From contig DBEG01000001.1 of NCBI GenBank assembly GCA_002293965.1, positions 1 through 28,154 of the forward strand: 28,154 nt of DNA, written 5' to 3'. Under the pieces are notes generated by a model. The model did no database searches. It was not told the origin of the DNA and was given only the letters and a program-made list of their open reading frames with translations. The position numbers and the translations under genes are program-made. The DNA is from Actinobacteria bacterium UBA912 (lineage in GTDB: Bacteria; Actinomycetota; Coriobacteriia; Anaerosomatales; UBA912). Positions 7,391-14,954 of the stretch are shown in pieces; position 1 is the first letter of the stretch; the number at the start of each line of letters is the position of its first letter.

Positions 7391-8524
7391 TCACCGCACC
7401 CTCTCAAGCGAATCCATCACGAGCGTTGCGAACAGTTCGACCTGCGCTTCCTGAGTGAACCTCGAAGCCTCATCGGCCGATAGGAACGCCCGCGCCGCCG
7501 CAAGGTAGGTGTCCGCCTCGGTCTCTGTCATCTGCCGAAGGAACGCCTCCAGTTCGCTAAGGCTCTCGAAGCCCCGGTGATCGATGAAAACGCCCGCCGG
7601 GATGTACTGCTCGACATCGGGAGCTCCCAGATAGACCGGGATCGTCCCCGCGCACAAGCAGTCGAAGATCTTCTCAGTGATGTAGCCGGGGAACATCGTG
7701 TTCTCGTAGCACAGCGAGAACTTGTATTCGCCCAGTGTGGCCAGCTTGCCATCAGCAGGTATCTCGCCGCGCCACGCAGCCGCGATAGCGGACTGAGTGC
7801 GCGCATCGGCGTTGTAGGCGGGCTGGTCCCACCCACGCCCGAAAAGCGCGAAGTCACCGCAAGCCCCGAAGTGCCTGATCGCTGCGAGGCGCTCCAGGTA
7901 GAAGTCGGCCGCCATCCACGGGTAGCGACGCTGCGCCAGATTGGCCTGGAGTGCGCGATACCACCTGCCGAGCGACACCTTCGGTCTGGAGACCTCGAAC
8001 ACTGGCCGAGGCCAACCCAGGATGGCCTTGTTGCTGTTGATCAGCGTCAGGAGCGAGCGCTCGTTCCAGCGCTTCGGACTCTGGACAGCAAGATCCGGAT
8101 TGGGCCAGAAGAAGTCGTGGAAGCCATTCGGGTCATCCAGCATCGATCGGACCCCGGGGAAGAACGCCAGGTGGTCGTAGTGGACACCGGTGCGGGGGAG
8201 GTTCGCATAGAACCGCCACGCTACCAGAGGTGACTCTCCGCTGACACACAGTGCTCCGCGAAGGCGGCGCTCGAACAACAGCTCGCGCGTGAAGCGAGTG
8301 TACTCGTTGGAGAAGACTACGGTGGTCACTCCGGGAGGCGGTTTCGACAGGTACTCATCGGCGGTTATCATGTCGACACTTTGCTCGCCCAGCCGAGCGG
8401 CCAGCGCAGGGATCACCTCGGCACCCGGATATTGGCGCATGAGGTCGGCGTCGAAGGCACGGCCCTCCCAGAACTGCGGGAAATCGATGTCGTAGACGCA
8501 CAGACCTCTACTGGGGGCAGGCAT
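7391..8524 (-). CDS. Glycosyltransferase family 10 (alpha-1,3/4-fucosyltransferase-like)
   Basis: The C-terminal domain carries the diagnostic GT10 block: YKFSLCYENT, then PGYITEKIFD, then GTIPVYLGAPDVEQYIP, at about residues 265-320. In known GT10 enzymes this region binds GDP-fucose. FWPNPD and WNERSLLTLINSNK precede it, as in the family. The 377-residue protein starts at ATG 8524 with GGAG just upstream; a 23-codon Cys-rich extension to 8593 is not family-like and crosses the divergent promoter region. No GDP-fucose synthesis genes are in the window, so fucose as the donor is family knowledge only. It is coupled to the following GT2 gene (1-base gap). Confidence 0.88.
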   Translation of the reverse strand: MPAPSRGLCVYDIDFPQFWEGRAFDADLMRQYPGAEVIPALAARLGEQSVDMITADEYLSKPPPGVTTVVFSNEYTRFTRELLFERRLRGALCVSGESPLVAWRFYANLPRTGVHYDHLAFFPGVRSMLDDPNGFHDFFWPNPDLAVQSPKRWNERSLLTLINSNKAILGWPRPVFEVSRPKVSLGRWYRALQANLAQRRYPWMAADFYLERLAAIRHFGACGDFALFGRGWDQPAYNADARTQSAIAAAWRGEIPADGKLATLGEYKFSLCYENTMFPGYITEKIFDCLCAGTIPVYLGAPDVEQYIPAGVFIDHRGFESLSELEAFLRQMTETEADTYLAAARAFLSADEASRFTQEAQVELFATLVMDSLERVR

Positions 8525-8606
8525 CTGACTCCGATCCGGTTGGCAAATTCGCTCCTGACAGTTGGTGATATAGTGACACGAGCATGAGACCACTTGGAAA
8601 TGTTAG
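8525..8606. promoter_or_regulatory. Divergent intergenic region with possible extended -10 promoter for the flippase
   Basis: This 82-base gap separates the minus-strand GT10 gene from the plus-strand flippase and is the only place for their promoters. On the plus strand TGATATAGT (8566-8574) matches an extended -10 element (TG-n-TATAGT). No convincing -35 box is seen at the right distance. The ribosome site for ATG 8607 is weak. Confidence 0.3.
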
Positions 8607-9932
8607 ATGAGCATAGCGAGAAAATCGATACTTGGCATCGGCGGTCAGATCTACATCTTGATCGTGGGCCTGGCATCGACAGTGATCCTGGCTCGTCTGC
8701 TCGGCCCAGAAGGCAAAGGAGTGCTCGCCCTTGTGGCGGCGATATCCTCTTTCGGAGTAGGCGCCGCGTCGTTCGGGCTGGGGCCGGCGCTCTCCTACCT
8801 CTCGGGCAAGGACAGGTTCAGCCCGCGGGAACTGATTTCCGCAGCAGTCGTCTGGTCGCTGCTGCTCGGAGCTGCGGTGGGTTCTGCAACCTGGGCCTTC
8901 AGGGAGCCGCTCCTCGGCTCGGTGCTGGAGGGCATGACCGCCACCGACCTGGCCATCGCACTCATTGCCCTCCCGACGTACTACGTCGGCGCCTTCACAG
9001 GAGCGCTGCTCGCCGGAGAAGGCCGCGCGGTCAGGGTGGCTTTCCTGCAGGTAGCGGCTGCTACGGCAAACATAGCAGCGGTGATCATCGCTTCCGTCAC
9101 GGCTCCAGGTGACACTTCGGTGGTGATCATCGGCGTGAGCCTGGCCAGCGCGTTCAATGCCACCCTTGCGCTTGTGGTGCACCGCGGCGGTCTGACGCTG
9201 TCGCCGGGCAAGATCCACGGCGTGACGAGAAGCGCCCTGCCTTACGCCCTGAAGGCATACGTTGGCCAGGCGACCTCGATGTTCTTCCTGCGGGCCGACG
9301 TGTTCTTCCTCAACTACTTCGCGGGCCCGTCGGTGGTCGGGATCTACAGCGTCGCTACCAGCATCGCCGAGAAGCTGTGGATGCTCAGCAATCCAGTGGC
9401 CACGGCGGTGTTCCGCAACATCACGAGCTCTGAGCGCGATGACTCCCTGCGGATCACAACGCTGACAGCCCGCTCTCTGCTGGTGCTCAACGGCGTTGTC
9501 GGCATCGGACTTCTGCTGGTTGCGGTGGTGCTGGTGCCGGTCATCTACGGTGAGCCCTTCGCCGAGGCGACCATCTACCTCGGTCTGCTAATCCCGGGGA
9601 TCGTGGTGTTCGCCCTGTGCCAGCCCTACGGCCACTTCTTCGCAGGGCAGTTGGGAAGACCCGCAGTCACATCGGCACTTTCCTTTGCGATGATGGTACT
9701 CAGCGCCATCCTCTACATCGTCCTCATCCCGAGGATGGGCGCAGTAGGCGCTGCGATCGCATCGTCGATCGCATACAGCTCTGCTCTCCTGGGCTATGCG
9801 TTCCTGCTGCCCAGAGCGGCGAAAGTCTCCATCAGGCAGATGCTGGTGCCTACTCGCGCGGACTTCGAACTCTACCGCTCGATTGCTGCTTCGGGCGTCT
9901 CGACAATCACGAGGAGGTGGAAGCGTGGCTGA
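8607..9932 (+). CDS. Polysaccharide flippase, MOP superfamily (Wzx/RfbX-like)
   Basis: This 441-residue integral membrane protein is made almost entirely of hydrophobic helices, beginning with the family-typical SIARKSILGIGGQIYILIVG and ARLLGPEGKGVLALV. An internal LRADVFFLNYFAGPSVVGIYSVA block is characteristic of oligosaccharide flippases. About 12-14 membrane segments are expected. Such proteins move undecaprenyl-linked glycan units across the cytoplasmic membrane. It is the only transporter of the glycan half, so it is the likely exporter for the product of the surrounding glycosyltransferases. It overlaps the next gene by 8 bases. Confidence 0.9.
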   Translation: MSIARKSILGIGGQIYILIVGLASTVILARLLGPEGKGVLALVAAISSFGVGAASFGLGPALSYLSGKDRFSPRELISAAVVWSLLLGAAVGSATWAFREPLLGSVLEGMTATDLAIALIALPTYYVGAFTGALLAGEGRAVRVAFLQVAAATANIAAVIIASVTAPGDTSVVIIGVSLASAFNATLALVVHRGGLTLSPGKIHGVTRSALPYALKAYVGQATSMFFLRADVFFLNYFAGPSVVGIYSVATSIAEKLWMLSNPVATAVFRNITSSERDDSLRITTLTARSLLVLNGVVGIGLLLVAVVLVPVIYGEPFAEATIYLGLLIPGIVVFALCQPYGHFFAGQLGRPAVTSALSFAMMVLSAILYIVLIPRMGAVGAAIASSIAYSSALLGYAFLLPRAAKVSIRQMLVPTRADFELYRSIAASGVSTITRRWKRG

Positions 9933-10914
9933 GGCCACCTCGACATCCGCTGGCATGCCAGCGTTGTTCATCTACATCCCGACCTACAACCGCTTGGCGA
10001 CTCTCAAGCTGCAGCTCGACGCTTTGACCGCTCAGCGTGACGCATATCCGGGACCCGTGCGCATCCTCGTTAGCGACAACGCCTCTCCGGCCATCACCGA
10101 CGAGCAACTGAGCGCCCTTGCCCAGGAGTACGGGATCGAGGTCCGGCGCAATCCAGGGAACATCGGGGCCAACGCCAACATCGCGCTCGGCTTCATCTTC
10201 GCCGATCCCGAGGGACTTCTCTGGATACTCAGCGACGACGACACCGTCTCACCCGACGCGCTGTCCTACATCGCGGAGCATTGTCAGGGCGTCGACTACG
10301 ACATCATCACCTTTTACACCAAGATCACCGAGCCGGGCGAGTTCACCCACAGATGGGTGCGAGCCTGGGAGGACTTGCACGAGACCGGACTCATCTCCAA
10401 CGTCATCTACAAGGCGTCGGTGTTCCTGCCCGAGGCCAGGCAGGCATTCCTCTATCACAACACGAGCTTCCCGCATCTTGCGGTCATGCTGGCGACTTTG
10501 CGCGAGCGCGGTGAGTTGCGGTACAGACTTCTTCCGAGCTCGAGATTACTCACAGTTGCGACTTCCCATGCCGAGGAACCCGGTGACTACTCGCTCTCTT
10601 ACTCTGGAATGCCGCAAATAATACCGTTACTTCCTGCTGCGCAGGCACGAGTGTTCGCCCGCCAATGGGTTCGCAGCTCCGGCAGGGGATTCCTCAAGAG
10701 TCGGGACTCATTGCCCGGGGCGTACGTGAGCACCCGCGCCCACATCAAGCGCTTCGGCGGATTGCGTGCAAGGCTCATGCTGGCTGCGCTAAGGATCGAG
10801 CACGCTACCTACGGGCCGACGCTGCACCGAGCCCTGGATGCCATCAGACGGCGTCTGCCCAACAGCGCGAAGGACAGTCTGCGCTCACTCATGGATCGCC
10901 GAAGGGGTCGCTAG
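9925..10914 (+). CDS. Glycosyltransferase family 2
   Basis: The 329-residue protein has the GT2 start ALFIYIPTYNRLATL near residue 13, VSDNASP near residue 48 and the metal-binding motif ILSDDDTVSPDA near residue 105. A basic C-terminal tail ends in RRRGR. The GTG start at 9925 has GAGGAGGTGG at 9911-9920 and lies within the end of the flippase gene, suggesting coupling. An earlier in-frame start would place extra residues inside the flippase gene and is rejected. Its TAG stop shares the palindromic CTAG (10911-10914) with the stop of the opposite-strand methyltransferase. Substrate unknown. Confidence 0.87.
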   Translation: MAEATSTSAGMPALFIYIPTYNRLATLKLQLDALTAQRDAYPGPVRILVSDNASPAITDEQLSALAQEYGIEVRRNPGNIGANANIALGFIFADPEGLLWILSDDDTVSPDALSYIAEHCQGVDYDIITFYTKITEPGEFTHRWVRAWEDLHETGLISNVIYKASVFLPEARQAFLYHNTSFPHLAVMLATLRERGELRYRLLPSSRLLTVATSHAEEPGDYSLSYSGMPQIIPLLPAAQARVFARQWVRSSGRGFLKSRDSLPGAYVSTRAHIKRFGGLRARLMLAALRIEHATYGPTLHRALDAIRRRLPNSAKDSLRSLMDRRRGR

Positions 10915-11648
10915 AACTTGCGGAAGATGCAGTCCACCTGGGTGAGCTTCCACTTTGGATCGGGACCGCCCTGCTCGATATCGAAGAGCATGGCAGGAGC
11001 GAACCCGAGCGAATGCATCGTCTCGAACAGGCGGAGATAAGCGCCTTCACTGCGCTCATGTCGGACGAACGAGACCTCGAGGATCACCGTGTCCACCCGC
11101 TCCCGGAAGGTTTCGCTGCCACCCAGCAGCACCTCGGCCTCGACGCCCTCGACGTCGATCTTCACAAGGTCGATCTTCTCGATCCCTGTTTCGCGCACGA
11201 AGTCATCCATCCGGACAAGCGATATCCGTTCGGTCGCTTTGGTCTCGATGTGCGGATTAGCCGTGCTGTAGGCATCACCGATCTCCAACATGGAGCTGGC
11301 ACCATCCTGCGAGGCCAGATGGAGGTCCGCCTCGGCGGTCTTGTCGAAGAAGCCGAGCCTGTGTGGGTGGAATCTGTCTGCGAACCCGGCCGATTCGACA
11401 TTGGCGCACAAGCGCTCGAACATCGACTCTCCGGGCTCGAACGCGTACACCTGAGCCTTGGGAAACCAGCGTAGGAACGCGAGCGACAAGTTGCCCACGT
11501 TGGCGCCCACGTCGAAGATCGTCCGCATGTCTTGATCGAGCGACAGCAGCGCTTTGTAGATCCCATCTTCGTCGCGGTGCCGATACTCCCGAACCGCGCG
11601 CTTGAACTCATGGGGGAGAGCATCCTTCAATCTTTGCTTGAGACTCAC
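10911..11648 (-). CDS. FkbM family SAM-dependent methyltransferase
   Basis: This is a second FkbM protein, not closely similar to the first. Motif I is IFDVGANVGNLSLAF, followed by VYAFEPGESMFERL, and KIDVEGVEAEVLLGG matches the conserved post-I block. The length is about 245 residues from GTG 11648, which has AAGGATGG upstream; an in-frame GTG at 11693 would add 15 residues without a visible ribosome site. Its position among glycosyltransferases suggests glycan O-methylation. It is convergent with the upstream GT2 gene and divergent from the downstream GT4 gene. Confidence 0.88.
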   Translation of the reverse strand: MSLKQRLKDALPHEFKRAVREYRHRDEDGIYKALLSLDQDMRTIFDVGANVGNLSLAFLRWFPKAQVYAFEPGESMFERLCANVESAGFADRFHPHRLGFFDKTAEADLHLASQDGASSMLEIGDAYSTANPHIETKATERISLVRMDDFVRETGIEKIDLVKIDVEGVEAEVLLGGSETFRERVDTVILEVSFVRHERSEGAYLRLFETMHSLGFAPAMLFDIEQGGPDPKWKLTQVDCIFRKF

Positions 11649-11742
11649 TGAGGGCCATCCTTCGTTCGCTGCGGAATCCTCAACCGTCCGCACCGGCGCG
11701 AGAGCTGGGATTCATCTGTTCCCGTGATGATATCATTGACCG
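11649..11742. promoter_or_regulatory. Divergent intergenic region with a 10-bp palindrome
   Basis: These 94 bases separate two divergent genes and must hold their promoters if they are transcribed separately. The perfect palindrome ATGATATCAT lies at 11727-11736, directly before the GT4 start, and may be a -10 region or an operator half. No clear -35 box is seen. Confidence 0.25.
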
Positions 11743-12939
11743 ATGCGCAGGTTCGTACTGATCGTCCCAAGCTATTACCCCAGCGATGAGCGGCCGATCG
11801 CCGGCATCTTCGTGCGCCAACAGGCACAGGCACTGAGCGAGCATTGCGATGTAGCGGTCGTGCACGTGACCCCCGCGAAGGTTGCAGCACCCCCGACGCT
11901 CGTCGTCGAAGACGGGATCGTCGTGGTCCGCGCTACAACCAAGGAGCATCGCATCCCTCGGCAGGGACCTGCGCGCTTCCTGGGGTACATCGTCAATCTA
12001 TACCTGAACCTTATGGTGCACCCGAGGCTGGGGCTTCGCGCCTTCGAGCTGTTGCGGCAATCCAGGCGAACGCCGGACATACTTCACGTGCACGGGCTGT
12101 GGCCGGCTTCGGCGGTGGCCTCGGCGATCCAGCGTCGTCACGGCATCCCGTACGTGGTGACGGAACACTCGTCGGAGTATTTCGCCGACAGCTCGCGCAA
12201 GCTCGCCAAGTCCCCGATGTTCGTCGAGCGCGTGCTCCGCCCGTTGGCACTGCGGGCCGCGAAGACGATCGCCGTGAGCCGCGTGTTAGCCGACAGGCTC
12301 GCCGATCTTGGACTGGCGGTAGACCCGGTAGTGATCCCCAACGTCGTCCCAGGGTGCCCACCGCAGTCACGGGCTCGTAGACCCCTCCCCGGGCAACCGC
12401 ATCTGATCGTGCACGCCTCGGTCATGGGTCCCGAGAAGAACATCGCGGGCCTCCTGGAGGCGTGCAGCCAACTGGCAGCGCAGCGTAGCGACTTCCGCCT
12501 GATCCTCGTGGGCGACGGGGAACTGCGTGAGGATCTCCAGCGCAAGGCGGTCTCACTGGGGCTGGGCGATCGAGTGGAGTTCACGGGCGAGAAGTCGCCC
12601 GATGAGGTCTTCGAGCTGCTACGGAGCGCCGCATTCGCGGTCGTGAGCAGCACGCAGGAGACCTTCTCCGTGGCAGCGGCTGAAGCGCTCATGTGCGGCC
12701 GTCCGGTACTCGCGACGCGTTGCGGCGGACCTGAAGGCTTCATCACGCCAGAGGTGGGACTGCTCATCGACAAGGGCAGCGTCGAGGCGCTCCTTTACGG
12801 CTTGGGCCAGATGCTCGATAATCACGAGAAGTTCGATCCTGTGGCGTTGAATCGATACGCGATTGAGCATTTTTCTTCCCAGGCGGTCGTCATGCAAATA
12901 TGCGAGGTTTATGAAGGAGTTCTTGGTGCAGGAGAGTAA
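11743..12939 (+). CDS. Glycosyltransferase family 4
   Basis: The 398-residue protein has the two-domain GT-B layout. The N-terminal domain starts RRFVLIVPSYYPSDERPIAG and has the acceptor-side HVHGLWPAS and VVTEHSSEY. The C-terminal domain contains GPEKNIAGLLEA, LILVGDGELRE and the EX7E donor motif (ETFSVAAAE) near residue 308, followed by GRPVLATRCGGPEGF. Such enzymes are usually retaining transferases acting on lipid-linked sugars at the cytoplasmic membrane face. ATG 11743 is the first codon after the divergent intergenic region. The gene overlaps the next one by 14 bases. Confidence 0.92.
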   Translation: MRRFVLIVPSYYPSDERPIAGIFVRQQAQALSEHCDVAVVHVTPAKVAAPPTLVVEDGIVVVRATTKEHRIPRQGPARFLGYIVNLYLNLMVHPRLGLRAFELLRQSRRTPDILHVHGLWPASAVASAIQRRHGIPYVVTEHSSEYFADSSRKLAKSPMFVERVLRPLALRAAKTIAVSRVLADRLADLGLAVDPVVIPNVVPGCPPQSRARRPLPGQPHLIVHASVMGPEKNIAGLLEACSQLAAQRSDFRLILVGDGELREDLQRKAVSLGLGDRVEFTGEKSPDEVFELLRSAAFAVVSSTQETFSVAAAEALMCGRPVLATRCGGPEGFITPEVGLLIDKGSVEALLYGLGQMLDNHEKFDPVALNRYAIEHFSSQAVVMQICEVYEGVLGAGE

Positions 12940-13735
12940 AGCCCCTCGTTTTTCTGTCATGATCCCGGCTTTCAATGCCGAAACCACACTGGCATACACC
13001 GTGGACTCCGTGGTCAATCAGACCTTCGGGGATTGGGAGTTGGTCATAGTGGACGATGGTTCCACAGACGGAACCCTTGCGCTTGCGCGTCGTCTGGAAG
13101 CCGGACACGACCGGGTCACGGTCCTGACGCAGGAGAACCGTGGCACAGGGGGAGCGTACAACACAGCGGTCGGAGCGGCTCGGTCGGACCTGCTGGTCAT
13201 ACTCTCAGCGGACGATTACTTGCTTCCCGAGCACCTGGAACGCTTCGATGTGTTCATCGAAGAGAATCCTGAAGCCGACATCTTCTCTTGCGGAGGATAC
13301 CTTGAATATGCGGATGGCAGTCGTGTCGAGCAAACACTCACCTCGCATTGGCCGGATGCGCAAGGTTGCACGTTGACGGATCTCTTCACTGCATGCTTCT
13401 TCGGAGTTGGAGCGATATTCCGCCGCGAAGTCTACGATGATGTTGGCGGGTTCCGAGAGGACGTGTACACTGAGGACTATCTCTTCTGGCTCATGGCGTT
13501 GGCGCGCGGACACAAGCATCGCTATCTCGCATCACCGCTGGCTATACACAGGATGGGCCAGGCACAGAAATCAGCCGATTTCGTGAAGATGCGCAAATCC
13601 AAGGCGGACAACATCGCTGAGGTGATGAGGAGCGGCTTGCTCACCCCCGCCGAGATGCGGGCTGGGCGGTTCATGCTGTTCAAGGTGGGGGTGCTGCTTC
13701 AGTTGGCTCGAATGGGCCTCCGAACATCCAGGTGA
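12926..13735 (+). CDS. Glycosyltransferase family 2
   Basis: The GT-A domain begins RFSVMIPAFNAETTLAYTVDSV and continues through VVNQTFGDWELVIVDDGSTDGT. The DXD-like site is SADDYLLPEH near residue 90, and a later EDYLFWLMAL matches the conserved ED near the GT2 catalytic base. GTG 12926 is preferred because AAGGAG lies 6 bases upstream; ATG 12911 is an alternative that would add five residues. The gene overlaps the end of the GT4 gene and is followed after 4 bases by another GT4 gene. Its base composition looks less GC-rich than the following gene. Substrate unknown. Confidence 0.88.
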   Translation: MQESKAPRFSVMIPAFNAETTLAYTVDSVVNQTFGDWELVIVDDGSTDGTLALARRLEAGHDRVTVLTQENRGTGGAYNTAVGAARSDLLVILSADDYLLPEHLERFDVFIEENPEADIFSCGGYLEYADGSRVEQTLTSHWPDAQGCTLTDLFTACFFGVGAIFRREVYDDVGGFREDVYTEDYLFWLMALARGHKHRYLASPLAIHRMGQAQKSADFVKMRKSKADNIAEVMRSGLLTPAEMRAGRFMLFKVGVLLQLARMGLRTSR

Positions 13736-13739
13736 CCGG

Positions 13740-14891
13740 ATGGCGACGGTGAACGACAGCATCGAAGGCGCGTCGATCCTGTTCATAAACAACTTCCCGG
13801 GCCCCGGCATTGGCGGAGGTGAAGTCCAGCTACTCGCGTTGCTGCGTGCGACCCGCGACGCGGGTATGCGGGTCAGCGTGGTCGCACAACCCGGTTCCGG
13901 ACTCGCCGAGAAGGCGCTTCACGCAGGTGCCGAAGTCTTCGAGGTCGACATGGCCCCGACGCACACGATGTCGGCCGTAAGGCGCATTCGGGACATCATC
14001 GCCACCACCGAGACCGACATCGTGCAAGGCACCGGCTTCCTCACGAACGCCCTCGCGCGCCTGGCGGCACGCGAGTCCGCCGCGCGCGTCGCCGCCGCCG
14101 TCCACGCGCTCCCCAGCGCCTGGCGGCTCGAGCGCCCCTCGCTCGCTGCGTCGCTCGCGCGCTTCGCGCTCGAGCGCGCCGCGGCAGACCGCGTCGATTG
14201 CATCGTCGCGGTCTCAGCGGCGGTCACAGCCGCGCTCATCGAGCGCGGCTGTGACCCGCAGCGCATCCGCGAGATCCCCAACGGCGTCGACGTCGTCGCG
14301 CTGCGCGAAGCCGCCGCGGGCCCGCTCCCGCCGGGCCTGCCGCCCGGCGAGGCCCCGCTCGTCGTCGTGGCGGCGCGCCTGACACCGGTCAAGGGTGTCG
14401 AGCACTTCGTGCGCGCCGCTGCGATCGTCACGCAGCGGGGCCCAGGCGTCCGCTTCGCGGTCGCCGGAGCGGGCCCTGAGGAGCGGCGGCTTCGGGCGCT
14501 CGCGGATGCGAGCGGACTTGGGGAGCGGCTGCGCTTCCTCGGCTACATGCCCTCGGCTGCGCCCTTGCTAGCGCACGCCGATGTCGTCGTCGTGCCCTCG
14601 CTCTCGGAGTCGTTCTCGCTTGTCGCGCTCGAAGCGATGGCCCTGGGAAAGCCAGTCGTGGCGACAGCCGTCGGCGGTCTTCCGGAGGTCGTGGCCGACC
14701 AGGTCACAGGTGTGCTCATCCCACCGGCCGATCCGGCGGCGCTCGCCGATTCGATCATCTCGCTTACCACCGATACCGTGCGTGCTGGTAAGATGGGTGC
14801 TGCCGGCCAGGATCGTGCGGAAAGCAGGTTCACACTCGGACGGATGACAGAAGCGTACTTGCGACTCTACGCCGATCTGCTCTCTGGTTGA
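13740..14891 (+). CDS. Glycosyltransferase family 4
   Basis: The 383-residue GT-B protein has an N-terminal glycine-rich loop (FPGPGIGGGEVQLLALLRA), IPNGVDVVALRE at the domain boundary, AARLTPVKGVEHFVRAA, and the EX7E motif ESFSLVALE near residue 297 followed by GKPVVATAVGGLPEVV. It contains long runs of GCG/CGC codons and is visibly more GC-rich than its neighbours. A perfect 15-bp inverted repeat lies inside the gene (14222-14256). It is probably co-transcribed with the two genes before it. The start at ATG 13740 has only a weak ribosome site; coupling to the stop at 13735 may help. Confidence 0.92.
   Translation: MATVNDSIEGASILFINNFPGPGIGGGEVQLLALLRATRDAGMRVSVVAQPGSGLAEKALHAGAEVFEVDMAPTHTMSAVRRIRDIIATTETDIVQGTGFLTNALARLAARESAARVAAAVHALPSAWRLERPSLAASLARFALERAAADRVDCIVAVSAAVTAALIERGCDPQRIREIPNGVDVVALREAAAGPLPPGLPPGEAPLVVVAARLTPVKGVEHFVRAAAIVTQRGPGVRFAVAGAGPEERRLRALADASGLGERLRFLGYMPSAAPLLAHADVVVVPSLSESFSLVALEAMALGKPVVATAVGGLPEVVADQVTGVLIPPADPAALADSIISLTTDTVRAGKMGAAGQDRAESRFTLGRMTEAYLRLYADLLSG
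14222..14256. repeat. Perfect 15-bp inverted repeat (hairpin) within a GT4 coding sequence
   Basis: GGTCACAGCCGCGCT (14222-14236) and its exact reverse complement AGCGCGGCTGTGACC (14242-14256) flank the 5-base loop CATCG. The arms are about three-quarters GC. It encodes V-T-A-A-L-I-E-R-G-C-D in frame, so the coding sequence is intact. There is no T-tract after it, so it is not a typical intrinsic terminator. Confidence 0.9.
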
Positions 14892-14954
14892 GGTGCCACT
14901 AGCGGACCGCCCGTCCTAGGTCATCCAGCACGCGCCGTACAGAAAGGTATCGTC

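Noticed and set aside
8525..8593. 23-codon N-terminal extension of the GT10 protein
   Set aside because: It is Cys-rich and unlike the family, and crosses the promoter region of the divergent flippase; ATG 8524 has its own GGAG.
10665..11474. Plus-strand frame of 269 codons overlapping the second FkbM gene
   Set aside because: The minus-strand frame has clear methyltransferase motifs (DVGANVG, KIDVEGVE), while this frame has none and also overlaps the end of the GT2 gene.
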